Part shown: piece by piece, positions 1-6,770 of the stretch | How the letters are laid out: every line of letters starts with the position of its first letter | Numbering within the stretch: the stretch's first letter is position 1 | Assembly (NCBI RefSeq): GCF_003024195.1 | Contig: NZ_KZ679048.1 | Span: 62,001 to 126,000 of the forward strand | Direction: 5' to 3' | Origin: Streptomyces dioscori | Lineage (GTDB): Bacteria > Actinomycetota > Actinomycetes > Streptomycetales > Streptomycetaceae | Length of the DNA: 64,000 nt | Notes under the pieces: model-generated | Databases searched by the model: none | Seen by the model: only the letters and a program-made list of their open reading frames with translations | Told to the model about the DNA's origin: nothing | Made by a program: the position numbers and the translations under genes

Positions 1-5
1 GCACC

Positions 6-19
6 GCCCCGTGCGGGGC
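6..19 (-). terminator. Short GC hairpin downstream of the SARP gene
   Basis: A 6-bp perfect stem (GCCCCG / CGGGGC) with a 2-nt loop lies just past the stop codon of the minus-strand SARP gene. It fits a simple terminator for that gene. There is no clear T-tract, so this is inferred from position. Confidence 0.45.
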
Positions 20-24
20 GTTGT

Positions 25-786
25 TCAGACGGTCAGCGGTTCCCGTCGCAGCACCCTCTCGAACTGCGCCCGCAGCGCGTCCCCCGGCTCAAGGCCCAGG
101 TTGTCGGCGAGCCGCCGCCGGGTGCGGTGGTAGACGTCCAGTGCCTCCGCCTGCCGTCCCGACCGGTAGAGCGCGGTGATGAGCTGCTCGCAGAAGCGCT
201 CACGCAGTGGATAGCGCGCGTGCAGCGGATGCAGCTCCGTGATGATCTCCCGGTGCCGGCCCAGCCGCAGCTCGGCGTCGAAGAGGTACTCGTACGCCGT
301 CAGCCGCGTCTCGGTGAGCCGGGTGTACGCCATCCTGCTGATCAGGCCCTGCCCGGTGTCCAGGAGCGCCGGCCCCCGCCACAGGGCGAGCGCCTGGTTC
401 AGCAGGGGGATCGCCTGGCCCGGCGCGGACCTGTGGAGCGTGGCCGCCTGCCGGGTCAGATTGCAGAAGAGTGAGGCGTCGATGTCATTCTCGGGCAAGG
501 AAAGCATGTATCCGAAACTCGATGTGCGGATCAGATCACGCAGATTGTCCTTTCCGGTGTGCGTGTCAATGATGCGGCGAAGACGGGCGACATGACCGTG
601 CAGGGAGTTCTCCGCATTGCGCGGAAGATCCTCGCCCCACAACTCGTCGATCAGATCACTGCGTGACACCGGCCTGTTGGGTGAGAGTGCCAGTGCGGCC
701 ACAGTTGCCCGGAGTTTCTCGCCGGGCAGACGCAGCGTGACGGGGCCATCCGTGAGTTCTAATGGCCCGAGCAGGCGAACCTTCAA
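25..786 (-). CDS. SARP-family (AfsR/DnrI-type) transcriptional activator
   Basis: This 253-residue protein has the layout of a small Streptomyces antibiotic regulatory protein. Residues 1-95 form an OmpR-type winged-helix DNA-binding domain (starts MKVRLLGPLEL, with SDLIDELWGED in the recognition region). Residues 100-250 form the bacterial transcriptional activation domain (BTAD; DASLF, LALWRGPALL, LHARYPLRERF, ALDVYHRTRR). Known family members recruit RNA polymerase at direct repeats near the -35 box, usually in secondary-metabolite clusters. No biosynthetic enzymes follow inside this window, so its target is probably to the left or elsewhere. It is shorter than AfsR and lacks an ATPase region. 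The ATG start matches the conserved N-terminus. Family call is secure, target unknown. Confidence 0.93.
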   Translation of the reverse strand: MKVRLLGPLELTDGPVTLRLPGEKLRATVAALALSPNRPVSRSDLIDELWGEDLPRNAENSLHGHVARLRRIIDTHTGKDNLRDLIRTSSFGYMLSLPENDIDASLFCNLTRQAATLHRSAPGQAIPLLNQALALWRGPALLDTGQGLISRMAYTRLTETRLTAYEYLFDAELRLGRHREIITELHPLHARYPLRERFCEQLITALYRSGRQAEALDVYHRTRRRLADNLGLEPGDALRAQFERVLRREPLTV

Positions 787-960
787 TTTTTCCCCCGTGG
801 TTCAAGCGTGTACGAACGCGTGAGGGAAGGGTAATTCCCGCTTTCGGGTGGAGCAATGCGGTTGTCCCAGAGGTGAGGTGTCCCACTGTTCGTGGTGTCA
901 TTCGCCTTTCCCGCCCCGTTGGTCCCGTGGCTTTCGCGGCGGCCCGGCGGTGTCCACGGT

Positions 961-991
961 ACCCCTTGTTGTTGAAGGAACAACAAGGGGT
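961..991. terminator. Perfect 13-bp inverted repeat, terminator-like
   Basis: ACCCCTTGTTGTT and its exact complement flank a 5-nt loop (GAAGG). The hairpin lies about 175 bp upstream of the SARP gene and 375 bp before the dioxygenase gene, so it does not sit at the end of any gene visible here. It may be the relic of a terminator of a lost gene, or a site in the SARP promoter region. Confidence 0.4.
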
Positions 992-1014
992 GGTTCGGGT
1001 CGGCGGGCCCGTGC

Positions 1015-1265
1015 GGGTGCGTCGTGGTCGCCCGCGCAGTTCCCCGCGCCCGCCCCTGGGGGTGGGTGGTTCGGGTTGGGGGCTTGTGCGGGTGCGTCGT
1101 GGCTGAGCGCGCAGTTCCCCGCGCCCCTGGGGGGTCTGGGTTGTGGGTTTGTGCGGGTGTGTCGTGGTTGGCCGCGCAGTTCCTCGCGCCCCTCAGGGGG
1201 CAGGGGCGGCCGCGGCTGCATTCGTGGTCGCCCGCGCAGTTCCCCGCGCCCCCTGAGGGGTCGGA
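1015..1265. repeat. Four direct copies of the GCGCAGTTCCCCGCGCC repeat
   Basis: The gene-free stretch 787-1365 is mostly filled by four direct copies of a 60-80 bp degenerate unit. The cores GCGCAGTTCCCCGCGCC begin near 1034, 1109, 1174 (one mismatch, CCTC) and 1234. Each is preceded by a GTGCGGGT...CGTGGT stretch. The same core appears near 37719, 41324, 52541 and 61886. I see no coding potential here. Confidence 0.85.
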
Positions 1266-1365
1266 CCGGGCGTCTGCCCCGTAGGCGCGGCGGTCCCGTG
1301 GGGCGTCGGCGCGGGACCATACTTGGTGGTTGCCGGGAGCGTGGAGCGAGAGGGTGGAGGGCGTC

Positions 1366-2241
1366 ATGAGTGTCGATGCCGGTGGGGACACGGTCACCGC
1401 CGAGGCCGTACGCAGCCTCGGCGCGGATACCGATCCACGGTTGCGCGAGCTGCTGAGCGCGCTCGTCCGGCACGTGCACGACTTCGCCCGCGAGACCCGG
1501 CTCACCCAGCGGGAGTGGGAGCGGGCGATCGGATTCCTGACCGCGACCGGGCAGACGTGCACCGACACCCGCCAGGAGTTCATCCTCCTCTCCGACGTGC
1601 TCGGGCTCTCGATGCTCGTGGAGACCCTGAACGCCGACCGCGGCCCGGGCGCCACCGAATCCACCGTCCTCGGGCCCTTCCATATGACGGAGTCCCCCGT
1701 CCGCGAACTCGGCGCAGACATCGACCTCGTGGGCAGCGGCGAACCGTGCGTGGTCAGCGGGCGCGTACTGTCCCAGGACGGCACCCCGCTGCCCGGAGCG
1801 ACCCTCGACGTGTGGCAGGCCGACGCCCACGGCTTCTACGACGTGCAGCAGCCCGGCGTCCAGCCCGCGGGCAACGGCCGAGGCCTCTTCACCACCGACG
1901 CGCGAGGCCGCTTCCACTTCCGCACCTGCGTACCGAGCCCGTACCCCATCCCGACCGACGGCCCGGTCGGCGACCTGCTCCGCGCGACCGGCCGGCACCC
2001 CTACCGCCCGGCGCACATCCACTTCATCGCCGGCGCCGAGGGACACACCCCGGTCACCACGCACATCTTCGTGGCCGGCAGCGACTACCTCGACTCGGAC
2101 GCCGTCTTCGCGGTGAAGCACAGTCTCGTCCAGGACTTCGCGGAGACCGACGACCCGGCCCTGGCACAGGAGTTCGGCATCCCGAACCCCTTCAGACACG
2201 CCCGCTTCGACCTCGTACTGACCCCGGAGCGGACCACGTGA
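1366..2241 (+). CDS. chqB: Hydroxyquinol 1,2-dioxygenase-type intradiol ring-cleavage enzyme
   Basis: The product (291 aa) has the two-part layout of catechol/hydroxyquinol 1,2-dioxygenases: an N-terminal helical dimerisation domain (residues about 15-95) and a catalytic intradiol domain. The likely Fe(III) ligands are the Tyr in GFYDVQ, the Tyr in HPYRPAHIHF and the two His of that same motif. Family members cleave 1,2,4-benzenetriol to maleylacetate. The next gene encodes maleylacetate reductase and overlaps by 4 bases, which favours hydroxyquinol over catechol. I chose the ATG at 1366 because GTGGAGG lies 5 bases upstream; a TTG at 1330 in frame lacks a ribosome site. No ring-hydroxylating monooxygenase is nearby, so the upstream step must be encoded elsewhere. 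Confidence 0.9.
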   Translation: MSVDAGGDTVTAEAVRSLGADTDPRLRELLSALVRHVHDFARETRLTQREWERAIGFLTATGQTCTDTRQEFILLSDVLGLSMLVETLNADRGPGATESTVLGPFHMTESPVRELGADIDLVGSGEPCVVSGRVLSQDGTPLPGATLDVWQADAHGFYDVQQPGVQPAGNGRGLFTTDARGRFHFRTCVPSPYPIPTDGPVGDLLRATGRHPYRPAHIHFIAGAEGHTPVTTHIFVAGSDYLDSDAVFAVKHSLVQDFAETDDPALAQEFGIPNPFRHARFDLVLTPERTT

Positions 2242-3320
2242 ACTTCTCCTACGAGGCACAGCCCATGCGCGTCGTCTTCCGGCCCGGCGCCTCCGTGACC
2301 GCTACGGCCGGCGAGGTCGAACGGCTCGGGCTGCGCCGGGTGCTCGTGGTGTCCGGCGCGCGCGGCGCGGACACGGCGCGGGCGGTCGCGGACTCGCTGG
2401 GCGACCTCTGCGCGGGCGTGCACGCCGAGGCCCGTATGCACGTCCCGGCCGAGGTCGCGGACCGGGCCGTCCAGGTGGCGCGGGAGAGGGGAGCCGACGG
2501 CTGTGTCGCGGTCGGCGGCGGCTCGGCGATCGGCCTCGGCAAGGCGATCGCGCTGCGCACCGGCCTGCCGCTGATCGCCGTCCCCTCGACCTACTCCGGC
2601 TCCGAGGCGACCCCCGTCTGGGGCCTCACCGAGCACGGCGCCAAACGCACCGGCCGCGACCCGTCGGTCCTCCCGCGCAGCGTCGTGTACGACCCCGAAC
2701 TCACCCTCTCCCTGCCCGTACCGCTCTCCGTCACCAGTGGGGTCAACGCCGTCGCGCACGCCGTCGAGGCGCTGTACGCCCCCGACACCTCGCCCCTGAT
2801 CGCCCTGATGGCCGAGGAGGGCGTACGGGCGATGACCTCGGCGCTCCCGGAGATCGCCGCCGAGCCGACGGACCCGGAGGTCCGCAGCCGCGCGCTCTAC
2901 GGGGCCTGGCTCTGCGGTTCCTGTCTGGGCGCGACCACGATGGGCCTGCACCACAAGCTCTGCCACGTGCTGGGCGGGACGTTCGGACTCCCGCACGCCG
3001 AGACGCACACGGTGGTCCTGCCGTACGCCCTCGCGTTCAACGCGCCCGCCGCCCCCGCGGCCGTACGGGCGCTGAACCGTGCCCTCGGCACCGACGACGC
3101 CCCGCACGCCCTGTGGACCCTCGCCGGAGACCTCGGTGCACCCCGCTCCCTCGCCGGGCTCGGTCTGGCGCGGCCCGATCTGAAGGCGGCGGCCGAGCTG
3201 GTCGCGCAGCAGGCGTACGCCAATCCGCGCCCGGTCACGGCGGAGGACGCGCTGACCGTGCTGGAGGCGGCGTACGTGGGGTCGGCCCCTCGCGTTGCTG
3301 CGACCTCATCCCCGTCCTGA
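2238..3320 (+). CDS. macA: Maleylacetate reductase (iron-type alcohol dehydrogenase fold)
   Basis: This 360-residue protein belongs to the Fe-ADH superfamily branch of maleylacetate reductases, which reduce maleylacetate to 3-oxoadipate with NAD(P)H. The N-terminal half carries the dinucleotide-binding pattern GGGSAIGLGKAIAL and PSTYSGSEATPVWGLT. The C-terminal half has the helical domain with NAVAHAVEALYAP, LHHKLCHVLGG and HAETHTVVLPY, whose histidines match the family's metal or active-site region. The GTG start at 2238 overlaps the dioxygenase stop (GTGA), so the two are almost surely co-translated. Together they convert hydroxyquinol to 3-oxoadipate, feeding the beta-ketoadipate route. 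The last residues are a short Ser/Pro tail with no known role. Confidence 0.92.
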   Translation: MNFSYEAQPMRVVFRPGASVTATAGEVERLGLRRVLVVSGARGADTARAVADSLGDLCAGVHAEARMHVPAEVADRAVQVARERGADGCVAVGGGSAIGLGKAIALRTGLPLIAVPSTYSGSEATPVWGLTEHGAKRTGRDPSVLPRSVVYDPELTLSLPVPLSVTSGVNAVAHAVEALYAPDTSPLIALMAEEGVRAMTSALPEIAAEPTDPEVRSRALYGAWLCGSCLGATTMGLHHKLCHVLGGTFGLPHAETHTVVLPYALAFNAPAAPAAVRALNRALGTDDAPHALWTLAGDLGAPRSLAGLGLARPDLKAAAELVAQQAYANPRPVTAEDALTVLEAAYVGSAPRVAATSSPS

Positions 3321-3384
3321 CATACGGCTGCGGCGATTTCCAGAGGGCTGCGTGCCCCTCAAGGTTCCGCAAGCTATCGAAAGA

Positions 3385-3396
3385 GAAAGCGCTGTC
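3385..3396. promoter_or_regulatory. Possible LacI-family operator half-palindrome
   Basis: GAAAGCGCTGTC lies 73 bp before the GH30 gene and has the CGCT-centred symmetry of LacI-family sites, with one mismatch to a perfect palindrome. The role is inferred from position and shape only. Confidence 0.25.
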
Positions 3397-3469
3397 ATGC
3401 GTCTCGACAAGCGTTTGTGGCCGCCCCATTCTTCAAACAGGTTGTGGCATGAGCCTGACAGGAGACCTC

Positions 3470-4942
3470 ATGATCAAGCGCAGATCACTGCTGGCGGCGG
3501 CGGGAGGCACGCTGCTGGGCGGTGCGCTGGCGACAGGCACCGCCCGGGCCGACGCGACCATCGCGGTCAACCCCGCGACCAGCTACGGGCGTTGGGAGGG
3601 CTGGGGCACCTCCCTCGCCTGGTGGGCCAACGTCTTCGGCGCACGCGACGACTTCGCCGACATCTTCTTCACCACCAAGTCCGTGGCGTACGGCGGCCGG
3701 ACCCTGCCCGGCCTCGGGCTGAACATCGCCCGCTACAACCTGGGCGCGTGCAGCCCCAACAGCGTGGGCGGCCAGAGCATGGTGGCTTCGCCCAACATCC
3801 CGGCGTTCAAGCAGATCGAGGGCTTCTGGCAGGACTGGAACAACGAGGACCCCACGTCCTCCGCCTGGGACTGGACGGCCGACGCCAACCAGCGCGCCGC
3901 CCTGGTCAAGGCGACCCAACGAGGGGCGGTCTCCGAGTTGTTCGCCAACTCGCCCATGTGGTGGATGTGCCTCAACCACAACCCCTCCGGCGCGTCCGGC
4001 GGCGGCAACAACCTCCAGTCGTGGAACTACCGTCAGCACGCCTCCCACCTGGCCGCCGTCGCGCTGCGCGCGAAGAACAACTGGGGTGTGAACTTCGCGA
4101 CCGTCGACCCGTTCAACGAGCCTTCGTCCAGCTGGTGGACCGCCACGGGCACGCAGGAGGGCTGCCACATGGACGCCACCGTCCAGGCGGCCGTCCTGCC
4201 GTACATGCGCAGCGAGCTGGACACCCGCGGGCTGTCCGGCGTCAGGCTCTCGGCATCCGACGAGACGAGCTACGACCTGGCGCGTACGACCTGGAACTCC
4301 TTCGGGTCGTCGACGAAGGCGCTGGTCAGCCAGGTCAACGTGCACGGCTACCAGGGCTCCGGCGGCCGTCGCGACCTCCTCCACACGGACGTCGTCACGA
4401 CGGCGGGCAAGAAGCTCTGGAACTCGGAGACCGGGGACAGCGACGGCACCGGCCTCACCCTGGCGAGCAATCTCTGCCTGGACTTCCGCTGGCTGCACCC
4501 GACCGCCTGGGTGTACTGGCAGGTGATGGACCCCTCCACCGGCTGGGCGATGATCGCGTACGACGCGAATACCCTGCAGCCGACGACCGTGCAGACCAAG
4601 TACTACGTGATGGCCCAGTTCAGCCGGCACATCCGCCCCGGGACGACCATCATCGACACCGGGGTCGGCTACGCGGTCGCCGCGCACGACGCGACCCAGA
4701 AACGCCTGGTCGTCGTCGCGGTCAACTCCGGCGCGGCGCAGACGCTCACCTTCGACCTGTCCCGCTTCTCCGCGGTCACCGGCAGCACGGGGGGACTCGT
4801 ACGACGCTGGAACACGCTCACCTCCGGCAGCGGCGACCTCTACACCGCCCGCGCGGACACCTACCTGAACGGCAAGAGCCTGAGCGTGCCGTTCGCCGCC
4901 GCGTCGGTGCAGACCTTCGAGATCGACGGGGTCACTGTGTGA
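3470..4942 (+). CDS. Secreted GH30-type endo-beta-1,6-galactanase
   Basis: This 490-residue enzyme resembles bacterial endo-beta-1,6-galactanases such as the characterised S. avermitilis enzyme, which cut side chains of type II arabinogalactan. Residues 1-28 are a signal peptide with a Tat-like KRRSLLAAAGG start. The mature part begins ATIAVNP. The GH clan A acid/base is probably E217 in FNEPSSSWW, and the nucleophile E320 in WNSETGDS. A small beta domain follows from about residue 400 to the end, ending QTFEIDG, as in GH30. The ATG at 3470 has GGAG 7 bases upstream; an ATG at 3449 is in frame but weaker. It stands alone between a LacI-like half site and a strong hairpin. An arabinofuranosidase and pentose transporter at 32821-39353 could handle products of the same polymer. 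Confidence 0.88.
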   Translation: MIKRRSLLAAAGGTLLGGALATGTARADATIAVNPATSYGRWEGWGTSLAWWANVFGARDDFADIFFTTKSVAYGGRTLPGLGLNIARYNLGACSPNSVGGQSMVASPNIPAFKQIEGFWQDWNNEDPTSSAWDWTADANQRAALVKATQRGAVSELFANSPMWWMCLNHNPSGASGGGNNLQSWNYRQHASHLAAVALRAKNNWGVNFATVDPFNEPSSSWWTATGTQEGCHMDATVQAAVLPYMRSELDTRGLSGVRLSASDETSYDLARTTWNSFGSSTKALVSQVNVHGYQGSGGRRDLLHTDVVTTAGKKLWNSETGDSDGTGLTLASNLCLDFRWLHPTAWVYWQVMDPSTGWAMIAYDANTLQPTTVQTKYYVMAQFSRHIRPGTTIIDTGVGYAVAAHDATQKRLVVVAVNSGAAQTLTFDLSRFSAVTGSTGGLVRRWNTLTSGSGDLYTARADTYLNGKSLSVPFAAASVQTFEIDGVTV

Positions 4943-5009
4943 CGGCCCCCGGCCCGGACGCACTGACCAGGACGCACCGACCAGGGCGGTGGTGCCGTCG
5001 CCCCGGGTG

Positions 5010-5038
5010 GGCGGGTGTCTCGTAATGAGACACCCGCC
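5010..5038 (+). terminator. 12-bp perfect hairpin after the galactanase gene
   Basis: GGCGGGTGTCTC and its exact complement flank a 5-nt loop (GTAAT), 67 bp past the galactanase stop. The downstream bases start CTT. It very likely ends that transcript. Confidence 0.7.
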
Positions 5039-5130
5039 TTCGCGCGTCCGGATCCAGAATCGGTATGAACTGCGTGCTGTTTCGCCGGGGCTCCGACGCA
5101 GCCGACGAAAGCCGATGAAAGGTGCACACC

Positions 5131-6045
5131 ATGGCCCTCGCACTGCTCCGCCGCCGACGGCGGGAGCGGGCCTCCGGTACCGGCGCGACAGGCGTCGCGC
5201 TTCCCCTCCCGCCCGGCGCGGGCGCCCTGGGCCGCGAGGTCGTCGACCCCATGGGCCAGCCGATGGGCGCGGCCGACGTGACGGTCACGGCGCTGGACAC
5301 GCACCGGATCGTGGCCCGCGGCACCACAGACCCGTACGGCTACTTCTTCGCGGCGCTGCCGCCGGGCCGGTACAGCCTGATGATCGCGGCCGAGGGCCTG
5401 CACCCCCACCGTGAGACGGTCGACGTGGCGGCAGGTCCTCCCGCTCCAGCCGAGCAGATCCACCTCCAGCCCGCCCGCCGACTGGAACTGCCCTCGCCCG
5501 GCACCTGGCTCTTCGACCCGCCGCACACGGCGATCCGGTTCATCGCCAAGCATGTCGGCATGGCTCATGTGCACGGCCGCTTCGAGCGGTTCGACGGCGG
5601 CATCCAGATCGCCGACGACATGGCGGACTCCCGGCTGCACGTCCGCATCGACGCGTCGAGCATCACCACCGGCAACCGCACACGCGACGACCACCTGCGG
5701 TCCGGTGATTTCCTGGACGTCGAACGATTCCCGCACATCGACTTCCACAGCACACGGTTCGCGTACCGCGGCGGCAGCAAGTGGACCGTGCACGGTTCGC
5801 TGACGATGCACGGGGTGAGCCGGTCGGTGGGGCTGGACACGACGTATCTCGGGACGGTGGACGGGGGTACGGGGAGGAGTTGCGGTGCGCGGCTCTCGCC
5901 AAGGCAGAGCTGCACCGCGAGGACTACCCTGAACTGGCGCTCGATGCTGGCACGAGGCATCGCGGTGGTCGGCCCGACGGTCCAACTCGAACTGGACGTC
6001 CAGGCGATGTACCGCACACACGACACGCCTACGCCACCGGGGTGA
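5131..6045 (+). CDS. YceI-family protein with carboxypeptidase-regulatory-like N-terminal domain, local frame scramble
   Basis: The 304-residue product has two domains. Residues 30-115 form a carboxypeptidase-regulatory-like beta sandwich (GREVVDPMGQPMGAADV, RGTTDPYGYFF). Residues 120-300 form a YceI lipocalin-like barrel (WLFDPPHTAIRFIAKHVG, GNRTRDDHLRSGDFLD, FPHIDFHS, LTMHGVSR). YceI proteins bind isoprenoid-type ligands in other bacteria. There is no signal peptide. Residues about 246-265 do not match the family. The neighbouring frame over 5868-5925 reads YGEELRCAAL...AELHREDY, which does. This implies a lost G in the run at 5863-5867 and a lost 2 bp near 5923, restoring frame before LNWRSMLARGIAVVG. 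The ATG at 5131 follows AAAGGTG; a GTG at 5122 is possible. Confidence 0.8.
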   Translation: MALALLRRRRRERASGTGATGVALPLPPGAGALGREVVDPMGQPMGAADVTVTALDTHRIVARGTTDPYGYFFAALPPGRYSLMIAAEGLHPHRETVDVAAGPPAPAEQIHLQPARRLELPSPGTWLFDPPHTAIRFIAKHVGMAHVHGRFERFDGGIQIADDMADSRLHVRIDASSITTGNRTRDDHLRSGDFLDVERFPHIDFHSTRFAYRGGSKWTVHGSLTMHGVSRSVGLDTTYLGTVDGGTGRSCGARLSPRQSCTARTTLNWRSMLARGIAVVGPTVQLELDVQAMYRTHDTPTPPG

Positions 6046-6273
6046 GGGCGCGGCCTGGGCTGATCGGCGTGGACGGGAAAGAGACGAGCTGCACGCCCAC
6101 GCTTTCAGTCTCGCCACGGACGACGGGCCTGAGGACTCCGCTGACCACCCAAGCTTGATCGCGTCGGAACACACCGAAGCACAAGAGACAAACGGACTGC
6201 GTCGCGTCCGGCCCCGGCGACCCACGCGCCGCAGCCGTCGTCCGCAGACGTTGCTTCAGTGTCGCCGTCACAT

Positions 6274-6317
6274 ACACAGGGGCTTCACCAGAATCCATTC
6301 TGGTGAAGCCCCTGTGT
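6274..6317. terminator. Perfect 21-bp inverted repeat, bidirectional terminator
   Basis: Two 21-bp arms beginning ACACAGGGGCTTC are exact complements separated by only 2 nt (CC). The hairpin lies between the converging YceI gene and the immunity-type gene, so it can stop transcripts from both sides. The rest of 6046-6362 holds nothing I can support. Confidence 0.75.
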
Positions 6318-6362
6318 ACTTGCTGAAGTGCTGACAGGCAGGAACTCGCCCGTCCTTCTCAG

Positions 6363-6770
6363 CTATTCGATCCTGGCACGTATGAGAGCGTCCACGGCCC
6401 TGCGTAGGGCTGCCTTCAGTTTCTCTCGTTCGTCGCGTACTTGGTCGATCTTCTTGCCGGACGCCTGGTAGGCGGTCTCAAACGCGACCCACGCCTCGTA
6501 GGTCACAAGCAATGCCGCAGAAGATTCCCGGCCCAGTTCAGCCTGTTGACGAAACCCCAGCGGCGGCTTGTGACTTCCAATCCACAGTTCGAGCCGGGCA
6601 TGTTCAGCCATATACTGCGCGGCGAGTTCGACCACGTCATTCCCGACGATGTTACTGCCGATCACCTGCACGCCGAGGTTGAGTCCAGGCGATGCCGTCG
6701 GGGCGCACAGCTGCTCAGGCACTTCGCTGGACGGCTGCGGACCTTTCAGCCAATCCCAGTCGCCTGCCAT
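6363..6770 (-). CDS. Probable immunity protein of the RHS toxin
   Basis: This 135-residue soluble protein belongs to no family I recognise. It is rich in Ala, Glu and Gln, with a helical C-terminal half (KKIDQVRDEREKLKAALRRA) that could form a short coiled coil. It has no signal peptide or membrane segment. The start ATG at 6770 shares a base with the RHS stop (TGATG) and has AAGGAGG 5 bases upstream, so it is translationally coupled to the toxin gene. Genes in this position after an RHS C-terminal toxin usually encode a cytoplasmic antidote that binds the toxin domain. Its GC content is visibly lower than nearby genes, as is that of the toxin tip. The immunity role is inferred from position alone. 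Confidence 0.7.
   Translation of the reverse strand: MAGDWDWLKGPQPSSEVPEQLCAPTASPGLNLGVQVIGSNIVGNDVVELAAQYMAEHARLELWIGSHKPPLGFRQQAELGRESSAALLVTYEAWVAFETAYQASGKKIDQVRDEREKLKAALRRAVDALIRARIE

Noticed and set aside
25-786. SARP as a sign of a secondary-metabolite cluster in this window
   Set aside because: No PKS, NRPS, terpene or RiPP biosynthetic genes follow; the neighbours are catabolic.
1015-1265. Repeat block as a CRISPR array
   Set aside because: The units are degenerate, spacers are not unique and of even length, and no cas genes are present.
898-2259. 453-codon minus-strand open frame
   Set aside because: It overlaps the clear dioxygenase gene and the intergenic repeats and shows no domain.
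6029-6298. 89-codon minus-strand open frame near the 21-bp inverted repeat
   Set aside because: It runs into the terminator hairpin at its start, has no ribosome site and no recognisable motif.
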